DNA from: Phocoena phocoena
Lineage: Eukaryota > Chordata > Mammalia > Artiodactyla > Phocoenidae
Assembly (NCBI RefSeq): GCF_963924675.1
Contig: NC_089232.1
Coordinates: forward strand, 30,268,842-30,332,841
DNA: 64,000 nucleotides
Direction: 5' to 3'
Shown: piece after piece, positions 1 to 11,606 of the stretch
Position numbering within the stretch: position 1 is the stretch's first letter
How the letters are laid out: each line of letters starts with the position of its first letter
Position numbers and translations under genes: made by a program
The notes under the pieces: generated by a model
The model's input: the letters and a program-made list of their open reading frames with translations, nothing else
The model's database searches: none
What the model was told of the DNA's origin: nothing

Positions 1-650
1 GGGCGGAATACAGATGGTATGGTGATGGCAGGGGATAACACCATCCGCACGACTGGAGGCCACTTTCCATCACTGCACCCAGGGCCCATCTGGATGTAGA
101 AAATCTACATTTAAAAGTTCCATCACCAAGGAGAAGAAATCTGTGTCAAGGGACGTGTCAGTTTCCACCTTCCATCAGAACACACCACATCTGTTGGAGT
201 TGCAAGTGTGGGTACCACCCATGGGTTTCAACACACTTCTAGTTCTACCTTATTTCCGAGCACAAGGGGCCCACCTGCCCACAATCCAGGTGGTGGTCGT
301 CTAGGAGGGCACAACATCATGCCCATGATTGGAGGACCTGGTATTCCCGCTTACAACTGGGGCCCACCTGGCCAATACACAGGTGGTGAGGATGGAGGGC
401 ACATCTCACGGGTGCCCGGAGGCCCTGTGTCAATAACTGCCATCAGACTTGGAACCCATCTGTGCAGAGAATGGGGTGGGCGATGGGGGACAGTACCACA
501 CCTGCTGTGACTGGATACACTTCTGGTGCCACGTTCATACAAAGCACCTGCCCCCCCACCCCCAGCCAAAACCCAGGTGGCGCCGTGGGGTATAGCACCA
601 TCCATATTTAGAGAGGAACCTCTACTCTCAGAACACTGGGGTCCCCAAGT
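1..650. repeat. Degenerate tandem repeat, period about 92 bp
   Basis: Diverged copies of a unit starting near GGGGCCCACCTG recur at about 82, 176-184, 266, 359, 451, 541 and perhaps 638. Copies at 266 and 359 share the starter, a GGTGGTG stretch, GGAGGGCACA and GGAGG(A/C)C in the same order. The array starts before the window. The family is not recognised. The open frame at 208-510 is a by-product. Confidence 0.5.
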
Positions 651-919
651 CAGGACAGCCCTCTGACTTAGACGAGCCAGCATTGTGTTTGGAGGCTCCT
701 GGTCAGGGCAGCTGTGCCTGTGCTCATAGGAGTCTGGCAGCCTCATAACCTGCCCAGGGCTTCATAGGAGCCATCAGCTAATTCCTTTCTTCTGTGAAGA
801 AACTCAACAAATGAAGAGCAGATCTTATTCTGCAAACTGTGTAACCATGAATGGACTTTGCCTCACTGGAAAGCGGCTCAGCCCCTTTAGGTGAAACTTA
901 ACCTCTTCTCTTCCTACAG

Positions 920-1310
920 CAAGCCAGAGGACCACACCTCAGGGGTGTGGCGTGTGTGTGTGTGCGCGCGCGTGTGTACCTGCGTGCATGTGTGTGTGTG
1001 TGCGTGCTTGTGTTGGAGGGTGAGGAGCATATGAGCCTACTTCAGGACTACACCAGACTTGAGAAGTTCCAGTTAGGAGAATGGAAGAGAGCTGCCTGTA
1101 TCATCCACTGTGCCATCCCTGGTTTGACTGTTAACTTAGCCGCCCAAGCTCCCAGCCAGTTTTCCCTAGACTTGGAACTGGCAGGATGCCCACTGCTGCT
1201 TTCAGATGCTTTCTCTCCCCCTATGCATTTGCCCCAATGGGCCCTTCTCTTTCCCAGCTTTATGTACATATGTATATATATGTCAATAAAATCTTGTTCA
1301 TATTAATCTG
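920..1310 (+). other. Possible 3'-terminal exon or intronic polyadenylation unit
   Basis: A good acceptor (pyrimidine tract ending TTCCTACAG at 919), a TG/CG repeat at about 950-1012, then AATAAA at 1285-1290 with GT-rich sequence 25-45 nt downstream. It could be an alternative last exon of a PAIP2B-sense transcript or a non-coding RNA. No conserved protein is seen. Confidence 0.25.
950..1012. repeat. TG/CG microsatellite
   Basis: Alternating purine-pyrimidine run with TG and CG units and short interruptions; of the kind that can form Z-DNA. Confidence 0.85.
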
Positions 1311-2904
1311 CTTCTGTTTATGTGTTTTTACTCACTGACTCAGCTGTAGAGGAAGAACTGACATATGTGAGTGTTGATGTGTGAGCCAGACTTAAGGCCC
1401 CCAAATTTTGTGTCCCAGTGACTGGGATGTGGAATTAGGCACACGTTATGGCTGCATATGCTTGAGTCCTGAAATCTGTTCTCAGTGTAACAAGTGACAA
1501 TCAGGAGGAACTAAGGTCCAGAGGAGGGAGAGATGGGGTGACTCACCCTGGCTTCTCTATATGTCTCTCTGTCCCCTCACCACTCCGACCACGCTGGAGG
1601 CTAGATAATCCCTGATGTGTGATAAGGAACCACACTTCAAGATTTTAGTTTTTGAAAATGTTTAAATGTCTTTCGGGGCATCTTTTTATTCAGTTGAGAC
1701 TTAGGCCAGTCATCTTCATACATTCCCACTCCACCCAGAGAGGATGGATTTGGCATCCAGGTTCATGTGTCTGGAGAAACAAAGGAAGAGTTCATACCTG
1801 CTCTGTAATTATTGAAAATTTAAGTTTACCTCAAATTTACCATGCTGCTTAAAATAGCAGAAAAGATCCTCTTTAATAACCGGCTTGGCTCTGAGCTAAA
1901 CCGCTGAAATATCAAATCACAAGAGTTATAATTGTGCCCAGTTCTGGCTGACCCTAGAGTTCTGCTGGGCCTCCACTAGGTTTAATAATGGCAAAATTCC
2001 TGAGTCTATGCAGCCTGTCTTCCAGTTGGAGGGGAGAACAGAAACCCATGTAAATTATCTGGTAGGTTAGCCAGTAATAAATGCTGTGGAGATTAAGCAG
2101 TATATGGTGAGTTGAGATTGTGGGCAGAGAGAAGCAAGACTTTCAACTTAAACGGTAGACAGGATAAGTCTTACTGGGAAGGTGGAATTTGAACAGTCTA
2201 GAGGGAGGCAGATGAGTCAGACATCTGAGGGAAAAGCATTCCAGATCATGGGAATAACCTCTGCAAGGCCCAGAGGAAGGATGCCAGTGTCCTCAGGGAA
2301 GAGTTAGTAAATAATGTGGCTGGAATAGAGTCAGCAAGTGGGAAGGAGGGAAGGAGGAAAGGAGGACAGAGAAGATGTGTGTTGAATTCCCTGCATCACC
2401 ATTTATTGATCGTGTGATCACAAACAGTTAATTCAACCTTGAAGTGTTTCAGTGAACTCAGTGCTTTTGCTACGGCCTATTTACCTCTCAAGAGTTTTGG
2501 AAGGATAAAATAAGGTAGGGAAGTATCCCTTCCTACCTTCCGATGCCCTAGACTATCAGTTATTCCTTCCTTCTCCTTTATTTGTAGCCTCTCTGTCTCT
2601 ACTAGCTTCTTTCTGTGAACATTTAAACATGTTCTAGACTGTCCAGTCTTTAAAGTTTCCAGGGACCTCTCACCCCTCCAGTTCCTGTTCATTCCTATTC
2701 CTTTCCTTGGCAGCTGGCCTCCTTGAGAGAGTAATACTTTCTGTCCCTGTAATTCATACCTCATCCATTTGACTTTCTCCCTCATTTCTCTTTATGGATA
2801 CTGCTTTCATTAAGGTCATCAGAGACCTCCATGGTCCTAAATTCTGTGAACACTCTTCAGCCTTCCTTTTGACCTTGCATCAGCCTTCAACACACCTGCC
2901 TTAC

Positions 2905-3365
2905 TGGGTGTGTCAGTCCCCTGTGTAACAGATTACCACAAACTGGTGGCTTAAAACATCATAAATTTATTCTCTTGCAGTTCTGGAGCCCAGAAGTCCA
3001 AAACCAAGGTGTTGGGAGGGCTGGGCTCTCTCTCTGGAGGCTGTCGGGGAGAATCTGTTCTTTGCCTCTTTAACTTCTGGTGCCTATAGGCATTCCTTGG
3101 CTTGTGGCCACATCACTCCAATCTCTGCCTCCCTGGTCACACTGCCACCTTCTCTCTGTCTCAAATCTCCCTCTGCTTTTCTCTTATAAGGACACATCAT
3201 TGGATTTAGGGCCTTCTGGGATAATCCAGAATGATCTACTTATCTCAAGGTCCTTAATTTAGTTGCATCCGCAAAGACCCCTATTCTAAACAATGTAGCC
3301 TTCACAGGTTCTAGGGATTAGGATATGAACATATCTTTTGGGGAGCTGCCATTCAACTCACTACA
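2905..3365 (-). repeat. MLT1-type MaLR LTR relic
   Basis: On the + strand it reads as the reverse complement of a MaLR LTR: a start like TAACAGATTACCACAAACTGG, AATTTATTCTCTTGCAGTTC, CTTATAAGGACAC and an end near CATTCAACTCACTACA. Recognised from the general family pattern; the subfamily is not assigned. Confidence 0.6.
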
Positions 3366-4019
3366 CGGGGGTTCTGTCCTCCCTTGATTTCTGTGATGGC
3401 ACACTCTTCTGGTTTCCTTCTCTGTCTCCTTTTCTATACTATCTCCTCCTATAACTGACTTTTTAAAATATTCACACTTGTCAGGTCTGGGTCTTGGACC
3501 CTCTTCTCATCTCACTTTGCCCTTTTTCCCTAGGCAATATCTTCTGGTCCCATGACTTCTGTTATCATTTATGTAAACAACTAGTCCAAATTTCTATATT
3601 TAGCCATACCTCACCTACTGATGCATATAAACAACCTACCTGTGTCACCATTTGAGTGTTTCAGAGGCATTACACATTTAATGTGTCCAAAATAGAACTC
3701 ATCGCCCTTTATACCTCGACTCCCCATCACCACCCAAGAAAAATTTGCCCTTCCCACAGGGTTCCTTAGCTCAGTGAGTAACATTACCACCCACCCAGTT
3801 GCTTGTGCCAAAGTTATCCTTGATATTTCCCTCACCCTGTCTCCCCACATCCAGTTCCTCACCAGAACAACCTAAAATAATTTTGGAATCTACCTACTCT
3901 CTTCTTACTGCCATTATTTTAGTCCAAGTAGCTACCTCTTTTTTTTTTTTTTTTCATCTGGATTAGTGCATTAGCTGCCTTACTGGTCTCCAATTATCCA
4001 CTCTCAGTCTCTCCAATCC

Positions 4020-4600
4020 ATTTTCCATGTGGCAGCCTGAGTGATCTCAAAATATGAATTGAGTCGTCACTCTGCTACTGAGAACACTCTTTAATGTCTT
4101 TCATTGCTTTTAGGGATGATATCCAAAATCCTTCATGTAGCCTCTGATGTCCTGCATGATCTGGCCCCATCCGCCTCTGCAACCTCATCTCTCTTCCTTG
4201 GCAGTTCTCCCCCCTGGTTCTCCTTTGACCTTCCAACTGTATACATACCTACCTGCTTGTAGTTCCTGAAAGTCCCCTCCTGCCTCTGACTCTTTGCACA
4301 TGCTTTACCCTCTCCTCCCTATTGCTAGCTAACTTAAGTTCTTCAGGTATCAGTCTAAATGTTGCTTGTTCAGGGAAACCTTTCCGAACCATCCCCCACT
4401 CCTGGACTAGATTGGGTCTTCCTGTTGTCTTCTCATACTCGCTTTTACTTCTCCTTTTAATTTAATAGTAATTATTCTTAATTATTTGCTTGTCTCCTGA
4501 GCAAATGTAAATACCAACAGGGAAAGGACTGTGTTCCCTGTCAAAGCAGCAGTCAAGCACAGTGCCAAGGGTAGATAGGCACGCAGATATTAGTGAGTGA
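4020..4600. repeat. L2-like ancient repeat
   Basis: Contains CAGCCTGAGTGATCTCAAA, TGCATGATCTGGCCCC, CTTTGCACATGC and GTTCAGGGAAACCTTTCC, blocks typical of an old LINE-derived mammalian repeat. The family is assigned by memory of the pattern. Confidence 0.45.
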
Positions 4601-4780
4601 GTGCATCTAATTACCTGAGCTGCTAAGAAGTAACTGGGAAAAGACAAAACCTGAATCTAGTGGCAGCATATTTGAAGTAAAATGTAAAATTGTCCATAAT
4701 GTTTAATTTTTATTAACCAGTATTAACCAGACTGAATGAAGTTAACAAAACTGTAGGAAACAGAATAGTAGAGACCAGTT

Positions 4781-4987
4781 TTTTTTTTTTTTTTTGCGGT
4801 ACGCGGGCCTCTCACTGTTGTGGCCTCTCCCGTTGCAGAGCACAGGCTCCGGATGCGCAGGCTCAGCGGCCATGGCTCACAGGCCCACCTGCTCTGCGAT
4901 ACGTGGGATCCTCCTGGACCGGGGCACGAACCCGCGTCCCCTGCATCGGCAGGCGGACTCTCAACCACTGCGCCATCAGGGAAGCCC
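4781..4987 (-). mobile_element. CHR-type SINE, ~200-bp form
   Basis: Poly(T) tail at left, tRNA-like head at right (ending GGGAAGCCC on +). Target-site duplication of 13 bp, GAGACCAGTTTTT at 4771 and GAGATCAGTTTTT at 4988, with one mismatch. The overlapping open frames on both strands belong to the SINE. Confidence 0.92.
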
Positions 4988-5689
4988 GAGATCAGTTTTT
5001 ATATCAGCTACTCAATTGACTTTTTCCCAGTAATTGAGTCAAAAGTTCCAAGTGTTCTTGACAGTCAGACTGTTATCCTGGGCACGATCTAGGTTTATAG
5101 CTTCTGAAAAAATCTCATTTAGGTTTAAAAAAACAGTCAGTTTTTTGTGTGAGCATGTTGTATCTGAAATTTGTGGTTTTTCAAAGTGTTGAACTGATTA
5201 AGTATGTATTCTAGAAATATCCTAGATATATTAAAAGCCCTGACGTTCTTTGTGGCTGAGAGCCAAGGCCTCTGTTTCAAGCCAGATATCTTAAACACAA
5301 ACCCTTGACCATGGTAAAGTGCTAAATCAAATGCTTGGCAGGAGCTTAGCACTCCTGTTTTTGACTATGAACAGGGCTACATGCTTTCCCATCTTCAGCC
5401 AAATGACAATCGTTATTTTCCATTTTCAGCATGTTTGCCGTGTCTATAAGAGGGAAAGTGAGATACAGGGGGAAGAAGTTTCAAGTAGTTCTTAGATTTC
5501 ATAATGCAGTATAGACACAGACCAGACACCAACTCCTTTATGTACTGCTGAGGTCTAATTCTTGAAGAACTTCTCAAGTAATGACCTACTTCAGACTGCA
5601 CATTTGACTTCTTGATAGATAATTGGAAAGATGTGGCAACTGGTGGGCTATGTGGCAGAGATAGTTGTCAGTGTTCATTGAATACCCGT

Positions 5690-5985
5690 GTTAGTTATTT
5701 ATTACTATATAACAACTTACCCCAAAGATTAGCAGGTTAAAACAACAAACATTTATTATCTCACAGTTCCTGTGGGTCAGGAATCTGGGAACAGCTTAGC
5801 TGGGTGCCTCTATCTCCGAGTCTCTCATGAAGTTACAGTCAAGCTGTCAACTGGAATGGCTGCCTCATCTGAGGGCTTGACTCGGGAAAGATGAACTTCT
5901 AAGTTCAATCACATGGTTGTTAATAAGATCCAACTCCTTTTCACATGCGCTTCTCCGTAGTGTAGCTGACAACGTAGCAGCTATT
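5690..5985. repeat. Ancient interspersed repeat, family not assigned
   Basis: Contains TGTTAGTTATTTATTACT, TTAAAACAACAAACATTT and CTCACAGTTCCTGTGGGTC, a block I know as a common old mammalian repeat, but I cannot name the family with confidence. Confidence 0.45.
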
Positions 5986-7066
5986 CTGATTTGTGATCTG
6001 CCTGTGTAACCAAGCATTTCCCCCCATCTCTGGATGCTTTGGGGGTATTTTCTTTGTCTCCACTACACTAGAATTTCACAAGGATATGCTTTGGTATGGG
6101 AGGATCAAGTGAAATAATGAACGTAAAAAGTCAAAATAAGATGATTAGAGAAACACTGTGCTGTTGGAGGGCATGCATGATGGATGGTGAGCTGGAGAGG
6201 GGCTGGAAACAGAGAACGTTAACATGCAACTTCGGAAGCAGGAAAGTCAGGGAAGTTACAGGCAATGGTGGTATCTTACGTGGTGTCTTCCTCAAGTTGG
6301 AAGGCATTCCCCAAGTGTCTTACCTAGGAGTTCCCATTCTCCAGCAAAATCTCCCCATTCCCACCCCACTTCTAAAGTCGAGGGGCACATTAAGCACCAA
6401 TTCACTGTCACCCAGAAGGCCCACAAACCAGTGTTGTTATTGAACTAACCCAGCAACCCAGTTTGCTTAACCCCTGAACCAGTACCTTCTTTGGTCTTAC
6501 TTTAGCACTGTCTGGGTGGTTTTTTAAAAGTGAGGTTGGACAGATGATGCCTTAATTTACAGCATAGATATGAAAGTACTTTATAAATTGTTAAAACGCT
6601 GCACAAATTAAGTTGTTGGATTGCTGCTATTTAGAGAAACCAAACTTCCCAATTGTGTGGAAAACACAGGTGGAATGGTATAAAATACGAATCAATACTG
6701 TATAACCTACTGTGGAGAGAACCACTTTCCTAGTACTGACAGTCTCATATCTCAGTGCCTTCAACTTCTCTAAAGTGTTTGTGTTAAATTGGATAATCCC
6801 CATGTTGAGTTTGTGGTAATTTTCCATTCCCTTTCTCATGAAGGTGTATCCTGCAGTTTGTTCTCTGTGCTCTGCCTTGCTCTTGAATTAGCAGGGTTAT
6901 TCTGTTCTTTCTTCCTCTGTCTTCCCTTTTTCCTTATGGTCGTGTGCACTCAGGATTTATTTTTTGGGCAAAGGCAGATGTTTTAGAAAACTGAACTCTG
7001 ATTCTCTGTGGGTGATTTCCATAATGTGGGGAAAAATCAGTGTTGGTGGTAAACAACTGCCAAGTG

Positions 7067-7460
7067 TTCCCTGGTGGCCAATGCAGGGTACACAGGTTTG
7101 GTCCCTGGTCTGGGAAGATTCCACATGCTGTAGAGCAACTAAGCCCGTGCAGCACAACTACTGAGCCCGCACACCACAACTACTGAAGCCCGCGTGCCCT
7201 AGAGCCCACATGCTGTAACTACTGAGCCCACGCGCTACAACTACTGAAGCCCGCACTCTCTAGGGCCTGCGCGCCGCAACTCCTGAGCCTGCATGCTGCA
7301 ACTACTGAAGCTGGTGCGCCTAGAGCCCATGCTCAGCAACAAGAGAAGCCACTGCAATGAGAAGCCCATGCACCGCAAAGAAGAGTAACCCCCCCTGCAG
7401 CAACTAGAGAAAGCCTATGCACGGCAACGAAGACCCAACGCAGCCAAAAAGAAAAAAAAG
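7067..7460 (+). mobile_element. CHR-type SINE, ~310-bp form, with expanded interior
   Basis: Starts at TTCCCTGGTGGCC and ends in an A-rich tail after AACGCAGCCAAAAAG. The usual interior block (ACAACTACTGA(A)GCC plus CTAGAGCC) is present in about two extra copies between 7153 and 7320, making this copy nearly 400 bp. A piece of the tRNA-like head is missing at the 5' end. Confidence 0.85.
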
Positions 7461-8569
7461 GTCTCTGACTAGGAATACTTACTTATGCAGTTGCCCTGGC
7501 ATTTAGAGCAGACTTAATTCTATCATTGTTATGCTGCAAATGGAAGTGGTGAAAGTCAAGAGCTGGTTTCCTCCCTTTTATAGCCTTATGGAATTATTCT
7601 GGAGCAGTATTTGGAATAATCATTGATTTCGTTTGTCTCTATCTGAAATATGTTAAACTGATATATTTCATACTAGGTGCCCTATTTAAACCAACAGTGA
7701 ATTAAATGGGTTCTGTCTTAAATTCTTTTTGAGCTATCATTGAGTTGTTTTTCCATCTATTCTTATTACTCTTCACAATTATACTTGGTCTTTTAAGAAG
7801 ATGAGATTTTCTAATGTTCATAACAGGTTAGAAAATTGCAAAAATTTTAAAGGAGAGTAAGCAATATTTTTTTTAGTGTACCCAGAAGCAGAGAAGGACT
7901 TTTTCATGAGTGTTGCCAAGATAGAAATGAGTGAGGAAATAATCTGTTAAAACTTAAAAATGCCTCAGGGATGGTTGGGAGGGGATTGAGTTGAGACTGG
8001 AAGGAGACAGGCTGGAAAGGAAAAGTTGCCTAAACACGATGATCCACAGTAGATATGGAGTTCCTAATGCTGAGGTAGGTTGCAAAATATAGAAACCTAC
8101 ATCTTGTGTTTCATGAGTTTATAATTGGAAAGAGAAAAATTAAACATATGAAACAGAACAATTAAGTAGTATTAACACCATGCTCATTACATACAAGAGC
8201 TTAGGGGAGGTGGTATAGAGTGAGTAAAGACTGCAGTGGTTTTTAAAGAGTCGTTAGGATTTAAATAAAGTACAGAAAAAAGACGTATTTCAGATGATAG
8301 TGAACACATCAAAATGGATTTGGAAGCCAAAGTAAACAATTTTTAAAAATATGTACATATTTGAAAAGCCATAGACAGACACTCACACAAACTGCAGACA
8401 AAAATTAAAGCCAGTAAAAACTGCCACCAAAAAATTAATCGAAAAATAATTTTTATTTATAAATTAGTTTATGAAAAATAAAAATTATGACAAATGTAAT
8501 AAAAATTCTTACAAAAGGCAAGGGAATGGTATATGTACCCTGAGAGAAAAATGGGTGAAGTACTTTAGC

Positions 8570-9185
8570 AGAAAAATTACAATATAAGAAATATAAATGG
8601 CTAGTAAGCTTATCTCAAAATACTTAGCCTCAGTAAAAATCAAAGAAATGTAAATGTAAACAATAACGTGCAAGTTTTCTTGTATGAAATTGGCAATAGT
8701 TTAAAAAATAATAATACTCATGAGTGCAGAGAAACAGGCATTTACATAATACCAGTGGGAATTTAAATTCTTATGGCAGCATGGCAATAGATCAAGAGCC
8801 TTAAAAAAAACAAACCTTTCCTATACAGCAGTTCTATTTCTAGGAGTTATCCTAAGGAAATCATTAGAAAAAATGAACACAAGAAGTTCATCCAACCTTT
8901 ATAATACAGAAATACAGGATATACACCAAATGACAGTGTGGCTGTATTAACATAGAAATAAGAAAAAGAAAATGATGGCGCATCATGCTGTTACTGTACG
9001 AATGGATCCTTGGAGAATGGTTGTGTGTATATGTACACACGTAGGGGAAGTCAGGAAGCTTATATCCACCATATTGTTAAACATTTTTAACTCTGGATGG
9101 TTAGACGACTGGTGACCTTAACTTTTCTCCTTTTTGCTTTTCAATACAATTAACATGTATTATTTTTGAAATATGTTTTAAAGAA
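8570..9185 (+). repeat. L1 (old, L1M-type) 3' fragment
   Basis: AT-rich sequence with the L1 3' block CAGTTCTATTTCTAGGAGTT followed by ATCCTAAGGAAATCATTAG. Boundaries are approximate. Confidence 0.5.
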
Positions 9186-9619
9186 AAACACATCTTAAGA
9201 ATCAGAATAAGGGGCAGTTGTTTACAGTGTTTATTAAGAATGCATTTTCTCTACCTAGTTAAATGTTAATAAGGAAGCTGTGTGATCTTGGTTACGTTCT
9301 AGAACCTACAGAAATTTGGCTTGAAAAAATACTCCCCACCCCCGGCCCCCAACCCACTTGCCTAGAAAGGCTAACTGAGCCTAGATGTTTTTTTTCTTTT
9401 AACTCTTAAAGAGTCGTACATCTGTATAGTTGGTAAGAGGATATGGCTAGTTTTGTAACAGTTATAGACTAGCAGTTTCTATTCATCTATAGTTAATAAC
9501 TTTGATTTAGAACTTCAAAAGCATCTGGAAGAATCTTTTCATTTCCTTGATCCTTTTATCCTTTTTATCCTTTTTTTTGCTTTTTGGATCATTTTATCCT
9601 TTCTTTTGCTCCTGTTTAG

Positions 9620-9768
9620 GTTCTATCATAATGAATGGATCCAGTGTGGCGAATACTTCACCCAATATAAAATCCAAAGAGGACCAAGGGTTAAATGGGC
9701 ATGATGAGAAGGAAAACCCATTTGCAGAGTACATGTGGATGGAGAATGAAGAGGATTTCAACAGACAG
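9620..9768 (+). CDS. PAIP2B: PAIP2B coding exon 1 (residues 1-46, with 11 nt of 5' UTR)
   Basis: The acceptor is a long pyrimidine tract ending CCTGTTTAG at 9619; coding starts at 9631. The donor is CAG|GTAAAG at 9768/9769. It encodes the N-terminus and the first half of the acidic PABP-binding region. The pyrimidine tract (about 9548-9618) is built from repeated TCCTTTTA-like units. Confidence 0.95.
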
Positions 9769-11414
9769 GTAAAGAAGTGAAAGGCTAATGAGATGTGTAA
9801 TTCAACAGCTATAGTATTTTACCGTCAGTCTGTTACAAGAGAAATGGGTTCATTGGCTTTAGAACAAATTGAAAATATGTAGAAGCCTGGTCTTGGCTGA
9901 CCAAGAAGCAACTTCAGCTGCTGAGATCAGATTGAAGATACCTTGGAGGATGATATTGAAATGTTTCTACCATGCTAATTAAAAGAGGATCAAATACTGT
10001 GGTGTTCTGGTGTAGACTTCTGGGAAGCAGCAGCTGTGTGCAGACAGGCCAGCTTGGCATGCCACACATAGGAACTCAGAGACTGGCAGAATGCAAGTCT
10101 GAGATAGGGAGTGTATTAGGTGGGGGAAGGCTAGACTGCTTCCACAAAGATCCAGCAATAATTCATTGTCTTATATCTCTGTGGCGTTAACAGCCCAAGG
10201 TAAGCAATCCAGGCAGACAGGTGACTCTGCAAACTGCACGGTGCCCTCCATGATGTTGCTCTGCCACGCCCAGGGCATTTTATCAGATGCAGGATAACTG
10301 GAAGTCAAGCCACAAGGAAAGGCAGAGAGCCAAATGTCAAAGCAAAGATCTCTTTTTAACCAAGTGATGCCAAAATGCTCACACCCCTTCTGGGGACATT
10401 ACATGATTAATAGTTACATGGCCATATCCAGCATGAGAGACAGGAAATGTGATTTTAACTGAATAGCCTGGTGCTTTGGGGAGAAGGAAACAAGTTTAGG
10501 GGGGCAGCCAGGAGTTACCACCCCATGTGGCCCATTGTGGTATGATCTGTGTGAATCGTACATAGACCATGCTTCCTGTCACACCTCTGGGCCCAGGTAA
10601 CCATTTTTGTGGGTTGTGCCTGTGAATAAGGGTAGATTTAATACCAGGGAGCGTGTTGTTATGCTCTTGGAGAGAGGAAGGGCACATCTTGAGCAGTCAT
10701 GTTAAATCTTGTAGCTTGGAAATATTTTCTAGCTGTTATTTTAAGTACTTGATATTTAAAAAAAGAAAAAGTGTGGCTAATTGTAATGTTGAAATAGTAT
10801 GTTTAAGTCTTGCTACCAGTGACTTTTCCTTTGAATTCATGAGGTTAACTATATTGGCTGGCTTGGGTGATTATTTTTGCTTGACCGGCCCTCTGGTGGT
10901 GGCTCAAGTGAACTGTGAATCTGTCACCAGGCTTCCTGCAGGAAAGTCATGGCCAAACAAGAAGCGGGAAGCCTGTTAAAATCACACTTAATCTCCAGAG
11001 TGAAGCATACTCTTTATTAAGAGTTAACAGTGTCTGCAAAAAAGTGTAAAATATCCTAGCTATATATTGCTTTAGATTAAGACAGTCTTTAAGAAACATG
11101 CAGTTGGGGACTTCCTAGTGGCACAGTGGTTACTAATCCGCCTGCCAGTGCAAGGGACACAGGTTTGAGCCCCGGTCTGGGAAGATCCCTCATGCTGCAG
11201 AGCAACTAAGCCTGTCTGCCACAACTACTGAACCTGCGCTCTAGAGCCCGTGAGCCACAGCTACTGAAGCCTGTGTACCTAGAGTCCATGGTCCACAACA
11301 AGAGCCACCGCAATGAGAAGCCCACACTTCACAATGAAGAGTAGCCCCACTCACCTCAACTAGAGAAAGCCCGTGCGCAGCAATGAAAGCCCAACTCAGC
11401 CAAAAATTAAAAAA

Positions 11415-11445
<31 letters not shown>

Positions 11446-11573
11446 GTATATATGGAATTTAAGAAAAAAAATGTCATGAAGACCCTAGGGGTAAGACAGG
11501 AATAAAGACACAGACCTACTGGAGAACGGACTTGAGGATATGGGAAGGGGGAAGGGTGAGCTGTGACAAAACA

Positions 11574-11606
<33 letters not shown>

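Noticed and set aside
208..510. 100-codon Gly/Pro-rich frame
   Set aside because: It lies in the degenerate ~92-bp tandem repeat; other units of the repeat do not keep the frame open.
4723..5092. Overlapping ORFs on both strands at SINEs (also near 12.6-12.9, 21.3-21.6, 38.1-38.5, 44.1-44.5, 55.5-55.9 and 58.6-58.9 kb)
   Set aside because: These frames come from CHR SINE sequence and repeat the same peptide at each copy; they are not genes.
9547..9780. 77-codon frame starting at 9547 as a PAIP2B start
   Set aside because: The part before 9620 is the intronic pyrimidine tract and the part after 9768 is intron; the true exon starts at 9620 with its ATG at 9631.
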